Below are positions 1 to 8,066 of a stretch of 64,000 bases of DNA, one piece after another (position 1 is the stretch's first letter; each line of letters opens with the position of its first letter). The notes under the pieces are model-generated. The model saw only the letters and a list, made by a program, of their open reading frames with translations, was not told where the DNA came from and did no database searches. Source of the DNA: CALFVT01 sp964513675 (GTDB lineage: Bacteria > Pseudomonadota > Alphaproteobacteria > Caulobacterales > Maricaulaceae); NCBI GenBank assembly GCA_964513675.1, contig CAZEOD010000009.1, forward strand, positions 8,866 to 72,865, given 5' to 3'. A program made the position numbers and the translations under genes.

Positions 1-1
1 T

Positions 2-322
2 ACAGAGCCTTTGAACGGCACGGCGTCTTATGACATCCTGCCGTCGATTGATGAGTTGCTCGGCGCTATCGTAGAGGCGGTAAAGGCGCTGCATCAGGCC
101 TTAGGCAAGACTGTATATGATGTATGGTTTACAGGGTTCTCGGGCGCAAAACTGCCAACGACCGCCGTTGATATTTCTACGACTGGCACGCTCACGATTA
201 AAAATATGATGCGCCGGGGCACTGAAGAACAATATCAAACCTTATTCAGGATCGAACTGAATCAAGATAATCAAGATGCGCCGCAGTCTTTTATGCTCAC
301 CTTTGCATATAAAACCGCATAG
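2..322 (+). CDS. Unrecognised protein, 5' end cut off by window edge
   Basis: The reading frame is open to the left edge of the window (no stop from position 2), so this is probably the C-terminal 106 residues of a longer protein; a TTG at 11 is the only start-like codon near the edge. The visible part is mixed alpha/beta with an amphipathic helix (IDELLGAIVEAVKALHQAL) followed by strand-like segments. I do not recognise the family. It stops 17 bases before the ketoacyl synthase at 340 on the same strand, so the two are likely cotranscribed. Confidence 0.5.
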   Translation, partial: TEPLNGTASYDILPSIDELLGAIVEAVKALHQALGKTVYDVWFTGFSGAKLPTTAVDISTTGTLTIKNMMRRGTEEQYQTLFRIELNQDNQDAPQSFMLTFAYKTA

Positions 323-339
323 CGTTTAAGTAGGTCATT

Positions 340-1329
340 ATGAAAATTAAAGCTATCCGTTCCGCCCTCCCCAAAACTGCGATGAGCGCGCAAACCGTTG
401 CCGATTATATCGGCGCTGATGCTGAGTTTGTTAGCAAGAAGGTCGGCGCTGCAAACCGCTATATGCTTGGCCCTGATGAAACAGGCACAGATTTGTCCCA
501 GCAAGCCTGTGATAATTTGTTCAGAGATACTGATCTGAAGCCGGAAAACGTTGAGCTTTTGATCGTTGTGACGCAAACGCCTGATTATGCCATTCCGCAT
601 AACTCTGCATTGCTGCAAGCGCGTCTTAACCTGCCGACAACATGCGCCGCTTTTGATATATCGCTGGGCTGCTCTGGCTATGTTTACGCAATGAGTATCT
701 GCAAAGGTTTGATGGCCGCGCAGAACATTACAAATGCCGTTTTAGTGACCTGTGATCCTTATAGTAAGATCATGGACAAGCATGATCGCGGCACAATGGC
801 CGTATTTGGCGATGCGGCCAGCGCAAGCTGGCTTTCCGCTGATGACGGCGCTGAAATGGGCCTCGCAAATATGGGAACCGATGGCAGCTTTGCTGAACAC
901 TTAATCATCAAATCGGGCGGCGCGGTAAATCCGGTTATGTCGATCCATCAAGACAGCCCATCAGAGTTTGATAAAGATGATGCGCGCTTGCATATGTATG
1001 GGCGCGGTATTTTTGAATTTGTTATGAAAAACGTTCCGCTGTCTATTCAGGCAGCTTTAGATATCAATGATGTGACGCGGGATGATATTGACTATTTTGC
1101 TCTGCATCAAGGCAGTCTTTATATGCTCAATTTACTGGCGCGGCGGGCAAAGATACCGGCCGAGAAACTGCTTTATAATATTCAAGATTACGGCAATACC
1201 GTTTCATCCTCCGTGCCGATGCTGCTTGAGACATTAATAGCTGAGGGCAAAGCGACACCAGGAACAAAGGTTCTTGTATCTGGCTTCGGGGTTGGCCTGT
1301 CTTGGGCAACAAATGTGGTTAGTTTTTAG
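340..1329 (+). CDS. 3-oxoacyl-ACP synthase III family protein (FabH-like)
   Basis: A 329-residue condensing enzyme of the ketoacyl-ACP synthase III family, which joins an acyl-CoA (or similar primer) to an ACP-bound malonyl unit in the cytoplasm. The thiolase-fold catalytic triad is complete: Cys111 in SLGCSGYVY, His256 in FALHQGS and Asn286 in YGNTVSSS, at spacings normal for FabH. The nucleotide-binding-like GFGVGLSWA segment closes the C-terminus. The start is an ATG with AGG seven bases upstream. It follows an unrecognised gene and lies at the edge of a surface-glycan locus rather than beside plsX or other fatty-acid genes. A role in making an acyl group for a sugar or a specialised lipid is therefore more likely than housekeeping FabH, but that is inference. 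Confidence 0.85.
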   Translation: MKIKAIRSALPKTAMSAQTVADYIGADAEFVSKKVGAANRYMLGPDETGTDLSQQACDNLFRDTDLKPENVELLIVVTQTPDYAIPHNSALLQARLNLPTTCAAFDISLGCSGYVYAMSICKGLMAAQNITNAVLVTCDPYSKIMDKHDRGTMAVFGDAASASWLSADDGAEMGLANMGTDGSFAEHLIIKSGGAVNPVMSIHQDSPSEFDKDDARLHMYGRGIFEFVMKNVPLSIQAALDINDVTRDDIDYFALHQGSLYMLNLLARRAKIPAEKLLYNIQDYGNTVSSSVPMLLETLIAEGKATPGTKVLVSGFGVGLSWATNVVSF

Positions 1330-1342
1330 GCGTTTGCCCACT

Positions 1343-1418
1343 TAAATATTCCAGCGCGCCTTGAAGCTAAATATTCAATCTAAATATTCAATCTAAATAT
1401 TCCGGCGCGCTTTGAAGC
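1343..1418. repeat. Nested direct repeats downstream of the KAS III gene
   Basis: A 25-base unit beginning TAAATATTCCAGCGCGCC occupies 1343-1367 and returns with two base changes at 1394-1418. Between the copies are two identical 13-base units TAAATATTCAATC at 1368-1380 and 1381-1393. All four units share TAAATATTC, so the block looks like a short tandem array in which the outer units carry an extra GC-rich tail. Confidence 0.8.
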
Positions 1419-1569
1419 TTTCTTACTCCCCGCGCCATAGGCCTTGTTAAATACCATATTTGATCTCAAAAGCGGCAAAGCGTGAAAGCCGCAGCTGTTA
1501 TGAGGCTTAAGCTTTCGTCTTTATGGGCGATCTCTTGACGGCATAGAGCTTTGAAGAGATACTCATTTT

Positions 1570-1746
1570 ATGAAAGCACATCTTTTCATGTCATCAGGCT
1601 TACTGATTGCCGCGATTTTTTTTATGCGCGGCCTCGAGGTTTTAAATGAACCGGGGTTTGGGCTGCAAGAGCTTTACATTCTTGGCGGCTTTATAATCGC
1701 TGGATGTCTTGTTTATGCGGGCTGGAAAGAGCGCCGCTCACATTAA
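1570..1746 (+). CDS. Small two-helix membrane protein
   Basis: A 58-codon frame opens with ATG at 1570, nine bases after a GAAGAGAT ribosome-binding-like stretch, and ends with TAA at 1744-1746. The product has two hydrophobic segments (about residues 4-20 and 35-50, the second containing YILGGFIIAGCLVYAG), an acidic/Pro/Gly linker, and a basic tail KERRSH. This fits a small inner-membrane protein with both ends in the cytoplasm. No family is recognised. It sits alone between the KAS III gene and the symporter pair. Confidence 0.45.
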   Translation: MKAHLFMSSGLLIAAIFFMRGLEVLNEPGFGLQELYILGGFIIAGCLVYAGWKERRSH

Positions 1747-1861
1747 CCACCGCTGAGGTCAAGCGTAATGCCGGTTTCCTTAGTTTTTTCGTGATTTCCT
1801 CGATCTTTGCTCTAAGGTGGTCTGCATAATAAGGGCGAAAAGCCATAGAGGGGAGATCAAT

Positions 1862-2125
1862 ATGGACATATCAGCTACGCCGGATCCAAAGGGGTATTGG
1901 AAGGCGACGATAAGGCTTACACTATCGCTACTTGTCGTTTGGTTTGCCGCGTCCTTTGGGGCCGGTATTCTGTTTAAAGAGGCGCTTGATAAGTTTTCAA
2001 TAGGCGGGGCTCCGCTTGGGTTCTGGTTTGCGCAAAATGGCGCCATTTATATCTTCCTTATCCTGATCGTTATTTACTGCCGTAAAATGACGAAATATGA
2101 GAAAAAATTCGGGATTAAGGGGTAA
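1862..2125 (+). CDS. DUF4212 small subunit of a sodium:solute symporter
   Basis: An 87-residue protein with two membrane spans (about residues 17-37 and 57-75) and the short basic C-terminus typical of the DUF4212 family. Members are encoded directly before VC_2705-type sodium:solute symporters and are thought to be their small subunit. The ATG at 1862 is chosen because GGGGAG lies five bases upstream; a longer in-frame start at 1817 would add a charged leader not seen in the family. Four bases separate its stop from the large subunit at 2130, indicating one transcription and assembly unit. Confidence 0.85.
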   Translation: MDISATPDPKGYWKATIRLTLSLLVVWFAASFGAGILFKEALDKFSIGGAPLGFWFAQNGAIYIFLILIVIYCRKMTKYEKKFGIKG

Positions 2126-2129
2126 CGTC

Positions 2130-3932
2130 ATGGATCAGACATTCTGGACATATTTTTTCGTCGTCCTGACCTTTGGGCTTTATATCGGCATCGCGATTTG
2201 GGCCAAGGCGGGGTCCACGAAAGATTTCTACGTTGCCGGTCATGATGTTCACCCCTTGGTTAACGGCATGGCAACGGCGGCGGATTGGATGAGCGCCGCA
2301 TCCTTTTTATCTATGGCAGGTCTTATTGCCTTTCTGGGTTACGGCGGGTCTGTTTATTTAATGGGCTGGACAGGCGGCTATGTGCTTCTGGCACTCTTAT
2401 TGGCGCCGTTCCTGCGTGAATTTGGTAAATTCACTGTGCCCGACTTTGTTGGGGATCGGTATTACTCCACTGCCGCGCGCGTGATCGCAGTGATTTGCGC
2501 CTTATTCGTCTCTTTCACTTATATTGCGGGGCAAATGAAGGGGGTTGGCGTCGCCTTTTCTGGCTTCCTTGGTGTTCCTGCGAATGTAGGAATTATGATC
2601 GGCATGGCCATTGTTTTTGTCTATGCTGTATTGGGAGGTATGAAAGGCATTACCTATACGCAGGTCGCGCAATATGTTGTGCTTATATTTGCCTATACCG
2701 TGCCAGCGATTTTCATGTCGCTCGCGATAACCGGTCATCCGGTTCCGCAACTGGGTTTCATAGGCAATGCGTCGGGTACAGAGCTTAGCATGCTTGATAA
2801 GCTCAATATGGTTGTGACCGATTTGGGTTTTACGGAATATACGTCGACAACGAAATCAAAAATTGATGTGTTTTGCATTACCGCCGCCTTGATGTTTGGC
2901 ACAGCCGGCTTGCCGCATGTTATCATTCGTTTCTTTACCGTTAGCTCTGCGCAGGCCGCCCGTAAATCAGCAGGTTGGGCGCTTATGTTCATTGCATTGC
3001 TCTATACTGTGGCTCCGACCGTTGGCGCTTTTGCCCGTATAAACTTCATCGATACTGTGAACGAGTCTGTCTACATCCAAGATGATGAGGCTTATGAAGA
3101 GCGCGCCGCAGAAATTATAGCCGCGGGTGATAAGCCTGTCCCTGTTTGGTATAAGGATTGGGAGAAAACAGGCCTGCTTAAATATCAAGACCTTAACGGC
3201 GACGGCATTATGCAATATCGATGCGATCCCGCTAAACAGACATGCGCAAAAGGCAATATCGATGCCTTGAATGAAGTTGAACCTAATAATGATATTTTTG
3301 TTCTCGCTAATCCGCAAATTGCCAAGCTGCCGGGCTGGGTTGTCGGGCTTGTCGTCGCAGGCGGCCTTGCGGCGGCGCTGTCAACGGCGGCGGGGCTGCT
3401 TATGGTTATTAGTTCAGCCGTCAGTCATGACCTGATGAAGCGCACCTTTAAGCCGGATATGAGCGATAAACAGGAAATGAGGGTGGCCCGCATAGCCGCG
3501 GCCATTGCCGTGCTTTGCGCGGGGTTGTTAGGGATATTCGCATCCTCGCTGCCTTTTGTTGCGCAGGTGGTCGCCTTTGCCTTTGGCCTCGCTGCGGCCT
3601 CGCTCTTTCCGATTATTTTCCTCGGCATTTTTTGGAAGCGTATGAATAAGCAAGGCGCTATCGCCGCCATGTCTATTGGGCTGGTCACGACGTTTAGCTA
3701 TATTTACTACTTCAAATTTGGGGGTGGTAAGTCTGAGCAGTGGTTTATGGGGGTTTCACCCGAGGGTATTGGCTTTGTTTTCATGTGGCTGTCGGCAGTT
3801 GCCGGCATCATTGTGTCGCTTCTGACGCCGCCGCCCCCGCAAGAGATTCAAGACCTTGTTCAGGATATCCGTATTCCTGGACAACGTAAATCTTATGGGG
3901 CCGCTGATGCGGGCATGGCCCCAGCGGAGTAA
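2130..3932 (+). CDS. Sodium:solute symporter, VC_2705/ActP-like large subunit
   Basis: A 600-residue secondary transporter of the SSS family, in the VC_2705-type branch that pairs with DUF4212. Family members move small carboxylates such as acetate with sodium. About 13 hydrophobic spans are visible, with the early AADWMSAASFLSMAGL segment and the AALSTAAGLLMVISSAVSHD segment diagnostic of the family. Between spans, roughly residues 310-400, there is a large charged insertion containing DLNGDG (residues 354-359), an EF-hand-like calcium loop core. The start at 2130 follows GGGG in the end of the preceding gene. The substrate cannot be fixed from sequence. Confidence 0.88.
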   Translation: MDQTFWTYFFVVLTFGLYIGIAIWAKAGSTKDFYVAGHDVHPLVNGMATAADWMSAASFLSMAGLIAFLGYGGSVYLMGWTGGYVLLALLLAPFLREFGKFTVPDFVGDRYYSTAARVIAVICALFVSFTYIAGQMKGVGVAFSGFLGVPANVGIMIGMAIVFVYAVLGGMKGITYTQVAQYVVLIFAYTVPAIFMSLAITGHPVPQLGFIGNASGTELSMLDKLNMVVTDLGFTEYTSTTKSKIDVFCITAALMFGTAGLPHVIIRFFTVSSAQAARKSAGWALMFIALLYTVAPTVGAFARINFIDTVNESVYIQDDEAYEERAAEIIAAGDKPVPVWYKDWEKTGLLKYQDLNGDGIMQYRCDPAKQTCAKGNIDALNEVEPNNDIFVLANPQIAKLPGWVVGLVVAGGLAAALSTAAGLLMVISSAVSHDLMKRTFKPDMSDKQEMRVARIAAAIAVLCAGLLGIFASSLPFVAQVVAFAFGLAAASLFPIIFLGIFWKRMNKQGAIAAMSIGLVTTFSYIYYFKFGGGKSEQWFMGVSPEGIGFVFMWLSAVAGIIVSLLTPPPPQEIQDLVQDIRIPGQRKSYGAADAGMAPAE

Positions 3933-3986
3933 ATACTCAGATGTGCATGAAAAAGGCCGCCAATGAAAAGGGCTGCGCAAGAAAAA

Positions 3987-4014
3987 GGGCCGCGCCTGTA
4001 AAAAGCTGCGGCCC
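3987..4014. terminator. Bidirectional intrinsic terminator
   Basis: GGGCCGC (3987-3993) pairs with GCGGCCC (4008-4014) around a 14-base loop. The left flank is an A-run that becomes TTTTTC on the minus strand, so the hairpin suits termination of the acetyltransferase gene; the right flank ATTATTGTTTT serves the symporter. It sits between these convergent genes. The preceding 35 bases contain related AAAAGG(G)C(C/T)GC units, so the stem may have grown from a small repeat. Confidence 0.65.
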
Positions 4015-4041
4015 ATTATTGTTTTGATATGCGCTTAGGCG

Positions 4042-4734
4042 TTAAAGGCTCGGTAGCTCGTCTCTAATCTTTTGCCAGTTAAGCGCTTCATTTGGCTCAT
4101 TGAGATTATCGGGCAGAGGCTTAATGCGCCCCGGAACGCCGATGACGAATGAGTAGGGCGGGATATCGCGCGTGACAAGCGCCCCTGCGGCGATAAAGCT
4201 TCCTTTGCCGACGCGAACGCCTGGGCATAAGGTGACGCCGCCGCCAATCGTAACTCCGTCTTCGATAATGGGGCCTTCTGGGACATATTGATCCCGCATT
4301 TTTAGAGGAAATTTGTCATTCGTCATGGTGACATTGGGGCCAATGAAGACGCGATTTCCGATTGTGACATGTGTTGGGATATAACAATTTGTTTCAATCT
4401 TTACAAAGTCTCCAATCGATACATTGCCGTCTACCGTGCTGGAGGTGCCGATGACGACGTAACGGCCAATATCTGTCTTCTCCCGAATAACAACGTTGTG
4501 ACCCGTTTGTAGATTGTCACTCGTTTTGACGTCGCCATATATGATCGTCCCGGCGCGAATGACGCTTTTATCGCCGATTTCGGCGGGGCCTGCCTTGGCA
4601 TTATACGTCATTCCAACAATGCAATTCTCTTGAATTTTGACATGTCCGTGCAAAAGCGCTTGCGATGTTTCAGTGTTCAGCGTTGTGACGTCGGCGTTCA
4701 TGCTGCCACTCTGATCTGGGTGTTTCGTACTCAT
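4042..4734 (-). CDS. Hexapeptide-repeat acetyltransferase, sugar N-acetyltransferase-like (WbpD/WlbB type)
   Basis: A 230-residue left-handed beta-helix acyltransferase. From about residue 30 to 190 the chain is a run of [IV]-G-x4 hexapeptides (for example VIGTSSTVDGNVSIGD), with the loop TNDKFPLKMRDQ and the C-terminal GVPGRIK typical of sugar acetyltransferases. WbpD/WlbB relatives acetylate the 3-amino group of UDP-amino sugars. The gene is divergent from a WbpE-like aminotransferase (4875), and a WbpB-like dehydrogenase lies at 11414. This supports a role in making a 3-acetamido sugar, although family members also acetylate serine or other sugars. Confidence 0.75.
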   Translation of the reverse strand: MSTKHPDQSGSMNADVTTLNTETSQALLHGHVKIQENCIVGMTYNAKAGPAEIGDKSVIRAGTIIYGDVKTSDNLQTGHNVVIREKTDIGRYVVIGTSSTVDGNVSIGDFVKIETNCYIPTHVTIGNRVFIGPNVTMTNDKFPLKMRDQYVPEGPIIEDGVTIGGGVTLCPGVRVGKGSFIAAGALVTRDIPPYSFVIGVPGRIKPLPDNLNEPNEALNWQKIRDELPSL

Positions 4735-4874
4735 ATGTAAGCCTCTATTGTGAACAGGCGTGCTGTTTTTTGGATGTTATGCTATTTAACTACAGCCATT
4801 AGATTGCTTTCTTCAAGCAATTTGATTAAGTGGGCAAAAGCAATTAGCAGATATGTCAGTTTTAGGAAAAAAAT

Positions 4875-6014
4875 ATGGTCCCGTTTATCGATTTAAAGAG
4901 CCAATATGCTGCTTTAAAATCCGACATTGATCGAAATATTCAGTCTGTTTTAGATGATGGCCGATATATAAATGGCCCGGCCTTAAAACAGTTTGAGGCA
5001 GAACTCGCAGAGTTTAGCGGAGCAAAACATGTGCTGGGCTGCTCAAGCGGAACAGACGCTTTGGTTATCCCGCTTATGGCCATTCATGAGATGAAAGGTT
5101 TTAGCCGAGATAAGCCTATGGCTGTTTTCGTTCCTGCTTTTACTTATACTGCCAGTGCGGAAGTGATTGCCTTGGTCGGCGCGCAGCCTGTCTTTGTCGA
5201 TGTGGATCCGAAGACATTTAATATGTGCGCGAAATCTTTAGATGAGCAAATCCAGCGCATTAAAGCCGAAGGCGTTTACGAACCCGCCGTTGTTATGGCT
5301 GTTGACCTGTTTGGTCAGCCGGCAGATTACACAGCTCTAACGCCTGTTGCAGATCAGCATGGCTTGATGATGATGTGCGATTCGGCGCAGGGGCTTGGCG
5401 GCGCACTTGATGGAAAGCGTGTTGGCTCGCTCGGTGACGTCTCCGGCACGAGTTTCTTCCCAGCCAAGCCGTTAGGCTGTTACGGCGACGGCGGCGCAAT
5501 CTTTACAGATAATGATGAGATGGCGAAAATCATGACATCAATCCGCACACACGGAACAGGCTCTCATAAATATGAAGTCCTAAGAATTGGCATGAATGGC
5601 CGTCTTGATACGCTTCAAGCGGCTGTTTTGTCTGTTAAGCTTGCCGCTTTCGAAGGCGAAATCGAAGCTAGAAACACACTCGCCGATCATTACAATGCCG
5701 AGCTTTCAGGTCTCGTTGAAACGCCATATGTTATGCCAAATGCTCTATCGAGCTGGGCGCAATATGTCTTAAAAACGGATCGCCGCGAAGAGCTTCAGGC
5801 GCATTTAAAAGAAAAGGGTATTCCGACTATGGTTTACTATCCTTCACCGATGCATTTCCAGATTGCCTATAAGCATTACGGTCAAGGCCCTGGATCAATG
5901 CCAGTATCTGAGGCGCTATGCTCTGATGTTATGGCGCTGCCTATGCACCCCTATATGGACAGTGAAACGGCAAAGTTTATTACAGACAGTGTTAAAGGGT
6001 TTTTCAAGGGGTAA
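4875..6014 (+). CDS. DegT/DnrJ/EryC1 sugar aminotransferase (WbpE/WlbC-like)
   Basis: A 379-residue PLP-dependent aminotransferase acting on a nucleotide-linked keto sugar. The N-terminus FIDLKSQYAAL, the GCSSGTDAL phosphate-binding loop, the VDLFGQPAD segment, the DSAQGLGG aspartate that contacts PLP, and the SFFPAKPLGCYGDGG block carrying the Schiff-base Lys198 are all present. The last block is especially close to the WbpE/WlbC type that aminates UDP-3-keto-GlcNAcA. It is divergent from a matching acetyltransferase, consistent with a shared pathway. Substrate assignment is inference from these neighbours. Confidence 0.85.
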   Translation: MVPFIDLKSQYAALKSDIDRNIQSVLDDGRYINGPALKQFEAELAEFSGAKHVLGCSSGTDALVIPLMAIHEMKGFSRDKPMAVFVPAFTYTASAEVIALVGAQPVFVDVDPKTFNMCAKSLDEQIQRIKAEGVYEPAVVMAVDLFGQPADYTALTPVADQHGLMMMCDSAQGLGGALDGKRVGSLGDVSGTSFFPAKPLGCYGDGGAIFTDNDEMAKIMTSIRTHGTGSHKYEVLRIGMNGRLDTLQAAVLSVKLAAFEGEIEARNTLADHYNAELSGLVETPYVMPNALSSWAQYVLKTDRREELQAHLKEKGIPTMVYYPSPMHFQIAYKHYGQGPGSMPVSEALCSDVMALPMHPYMDSETAKFITDSVKGFFKG

Positions 6015-6186
6015 GAGGAAGGTCGCATTAATATGGCGCCGTTCCTTTGCTTTATTTTTCGCCGCTGCAACGTCGTTTGAGGCGGGGACTGAAACTCAGC
6101 TATTAAAAATTGAAGAGTTGATTTACTTAATTGATTAACTTAAAAACACATAAGCAATTTCTTCTATACATAAACAAGGATTACTC

Positions 6187-6384
6187 ATGGCCAAACCTAC
6201 AAGCAAAGCCACGAAAGCGGCGCCGTCAGCTTTTACTGATCTCAAAACCGAAATAAAAGTCACGATTGAGCGTGCAGAGCTTTTCGAAGCTCGTGCCCGT
6301 ATTGCTCTTGCTCAGGCTGAAATTGCTAAAGCAAATCTTATTAGAAAAAAAGAGCAAGCCGCGTTTAAAGATCTCGATAAATAG
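6187..6384 (+). CDS. Small Ala/Lys-rich helical protein
   Basis: A 65-residue protein beginning at ATG 6187 with AAGGA upstream. After a basic, low-complexity leader (Lys/Ala/Thr/Pro) it is one long predicted amphipathic helix (residues 18-60) rich in Glu, Ala and Lys, with no Cys and no membrane span. No family is recognised. It precedes a glycosyltransferase with an N-terminal coiled coil, so a coiled-coil partner role is possible but untested. Confidence 0.45.
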   Translation: MAKPTSKATKAAPSAFTDLKTEIKVTIERAELFEARARIALAQAEIAKANLIRKKEQAAFKDLDK

Positions 6385-6458
6385 GATTAGAATGATTCTA
6401 ATTTAATCGACATTCAGGATGTATTGACTTTTCAAAATTCTGATCGATTTAGGAATGT

Positions 6459-8066
6459 ATGGCTAATTTAATATTTAAAACTGCACGTAAGGCGCGTCAA
6501 ATCTTACGTGCAGTCTATGCGTCAACGTCTTCAAGCTATGCTCGGGAACTTGTTCATAAAATCAATACAAAAGATGCCGCTATACAAGATCTAAAAGACA
6601 GGCTTATTAAAAATAGCGAACAAAACCGGCGTCTTAATCAACGCAATCAACAACTCAATGAGCTGCGTACATTGGCGGAAGACGCCAATTATGCAGGCTC
6701 GGATGTTTCCTCTGTTAGTGTCGAGGAGTTGCAGTTTGAGTTAATGTTGGCTCAAGATAAACTCCGAGATATGCAAACTGCGCAAGCGCCGCAAAGAGGG
6801 TCTGCACTCGCGGTTCAGAAGCTTAGATCTGCCAATGAGAATTTGAAGGAAAAACTTCAAAAAGCCACGGCGTTTAATAGAACATATGGCGTTGCTGTGC
6901 GCTATTTGGCGCAAGAAAATAATTTAAACTCCAATGCGTTTAAAGTCGCAGGGCTGGAGGCATTTGATATTGTTTTCGCTCATGACATTTTAGGAATTTA
7001 CGCCGCGCGCTCTCTTGCGGATCATTTCAATGCGAAACTATTCGTTGATGTGGTCGAAGAATATGACTTAATGAAACGCAGCGGCGCGTTCTTTCGCAAT
7101 AATCTTAGCGAGAGCGAATCTAAGCTGATAAATACATCCATTAAAAATATGATGCTGTCAGCGCAGAAATTTATTCATATTGGCCCAAGGCAAATTGATA
7201 AATTTAAGGCGGAAACTGGGAAGCTAGGCGTCTTTCTACCGAATTTTAGAAATGCTTTTAATGCGAGTGAGCAGATCGTGTCAGATGTTGATGCGCTTTT
7301 ACAGAGCCATGATTTGAGCGGTAAAGACTTTGTTTGCGTTCCTAACCGCATTATTCACGCCGAAGAGATAACGCTATTGATTGGCGGGTTGTCTAACGCC
7401 AAAGCTAAGCTTCCGATTGTCCATGTTGGCCATCCTTTAGAAGACGAACTATCGGTTATCGTCGAAGATGCCTGTAAGGAAAAAGGCATTAAGTTTATCG
7501 AGCTCGGCCTTTTGGATTATGATATTTACCGCGAAGTTCTGGCGCGATCTTTATTTTGTAGCTTCCTGACGACAGAGACGATTTATAACGTTAAATACGC
7601 CTTCCCTAATCGCCTGTTTGATGCAATTTCAACGCGCACGCCAATCCTAGTTTCGGGATTTGTTCAAGTCGGGGAGTTCGTCAAAGAGAAAGCCATTGGC
7701 GTTTATGTCGATGAGGAGCCGACAGTGGAGACGATTGGTAAAGGTATTGAAGCTGTTATCAAAAACAAATCTACATTGGAACAGGCGCTGGAGAAACAGT
7801 CCGGACTTTGCAGTTGGGATGCTGTTTTTAATGAGGCGTTTAAGGCTATTACGGGCGATCAAAAAATTCTAATTATTACGCGCAAAGACGTGCGTAAGAA
7901 CCAGCGCATACAAAATTTGCGCCAGTCATTTATGAAAAAGGGGTGCGCGGTTACAGTAATCGGGGGCAATAATACAGAATATGATTTAACGGGCAAAAAG
8001 TTTTACACTGTGCCATTAAATCGCCCTGTTACTGATGATGAGTTGTTTGATGACATCACACCTTGA
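6459..8066 (+). CDS. GT-B glycosyltransferase with N-terminal coiled coil and truncated second domain
   Basis: A 535-residue protein. Residues 35-145 are charged and heptad-like (coiled coil). Residues 160-465 resemble a GT-B glycosyltransferase, including FDIVFAHDILGIYAARSLAD in the first Rossmann half and the donor-side FPNRLFDAISTRTPILV. Residues 469-535 (ILIITRKDVRKNQRI) look like the start of a second GT-B domain: the same KD-x3-N-x-R pattern opens the glycosyltransferase at 9912. The stop at 8066 leaves that second domain only about 65 residues long. The 3' end overlaps the next gene. The acceptor is unknown. Confidence 0.65.
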   Translation: MANLIFKTARKARQILRAVYASTSSSYARELVHKINTKDAAIQDLKDRLIKNSEQNRRLNQRNQQLNELRTLAEDANYAGSDVSSVSVEELQFELMLAQDKLRDMQTAQAPQRGSALAVQKLRSANENLKEKLQKATAFNRTYGVAVRYLAQENNLNSNAFKVAGLEAFDIVFAHDILGIYAARSLADHFNAKLFVDVVEEYDLMKRSGAFFRNNLSESESKLINTSIKNMMLSAQKFIHIGPRQIDKFKAETGKLGVFLPNFRNAFNASEQIVSDVDALLQSHDLSGKDFVCVPNRIIHAEEITLLIGGLSNAKAKLPIVHVGHPLEDELSVIVEDACKEKGIKFIELGLLDYDIYREVLARSLFCSFLTTETIYNVKYAFPNRLFDAISTRTPILVSGFVQVGEFVKEKAIGVYVDEEPTVETIGKGIEAVIKNKSTLEQALEKQSGLCSWDAVFNEAFKAITGDQKILIITRKDVRKNQRIQNLRQSFMKKGCAVTVIGGNNTEYDLTGKKFYTVPLNRPVTDDELFDDITP

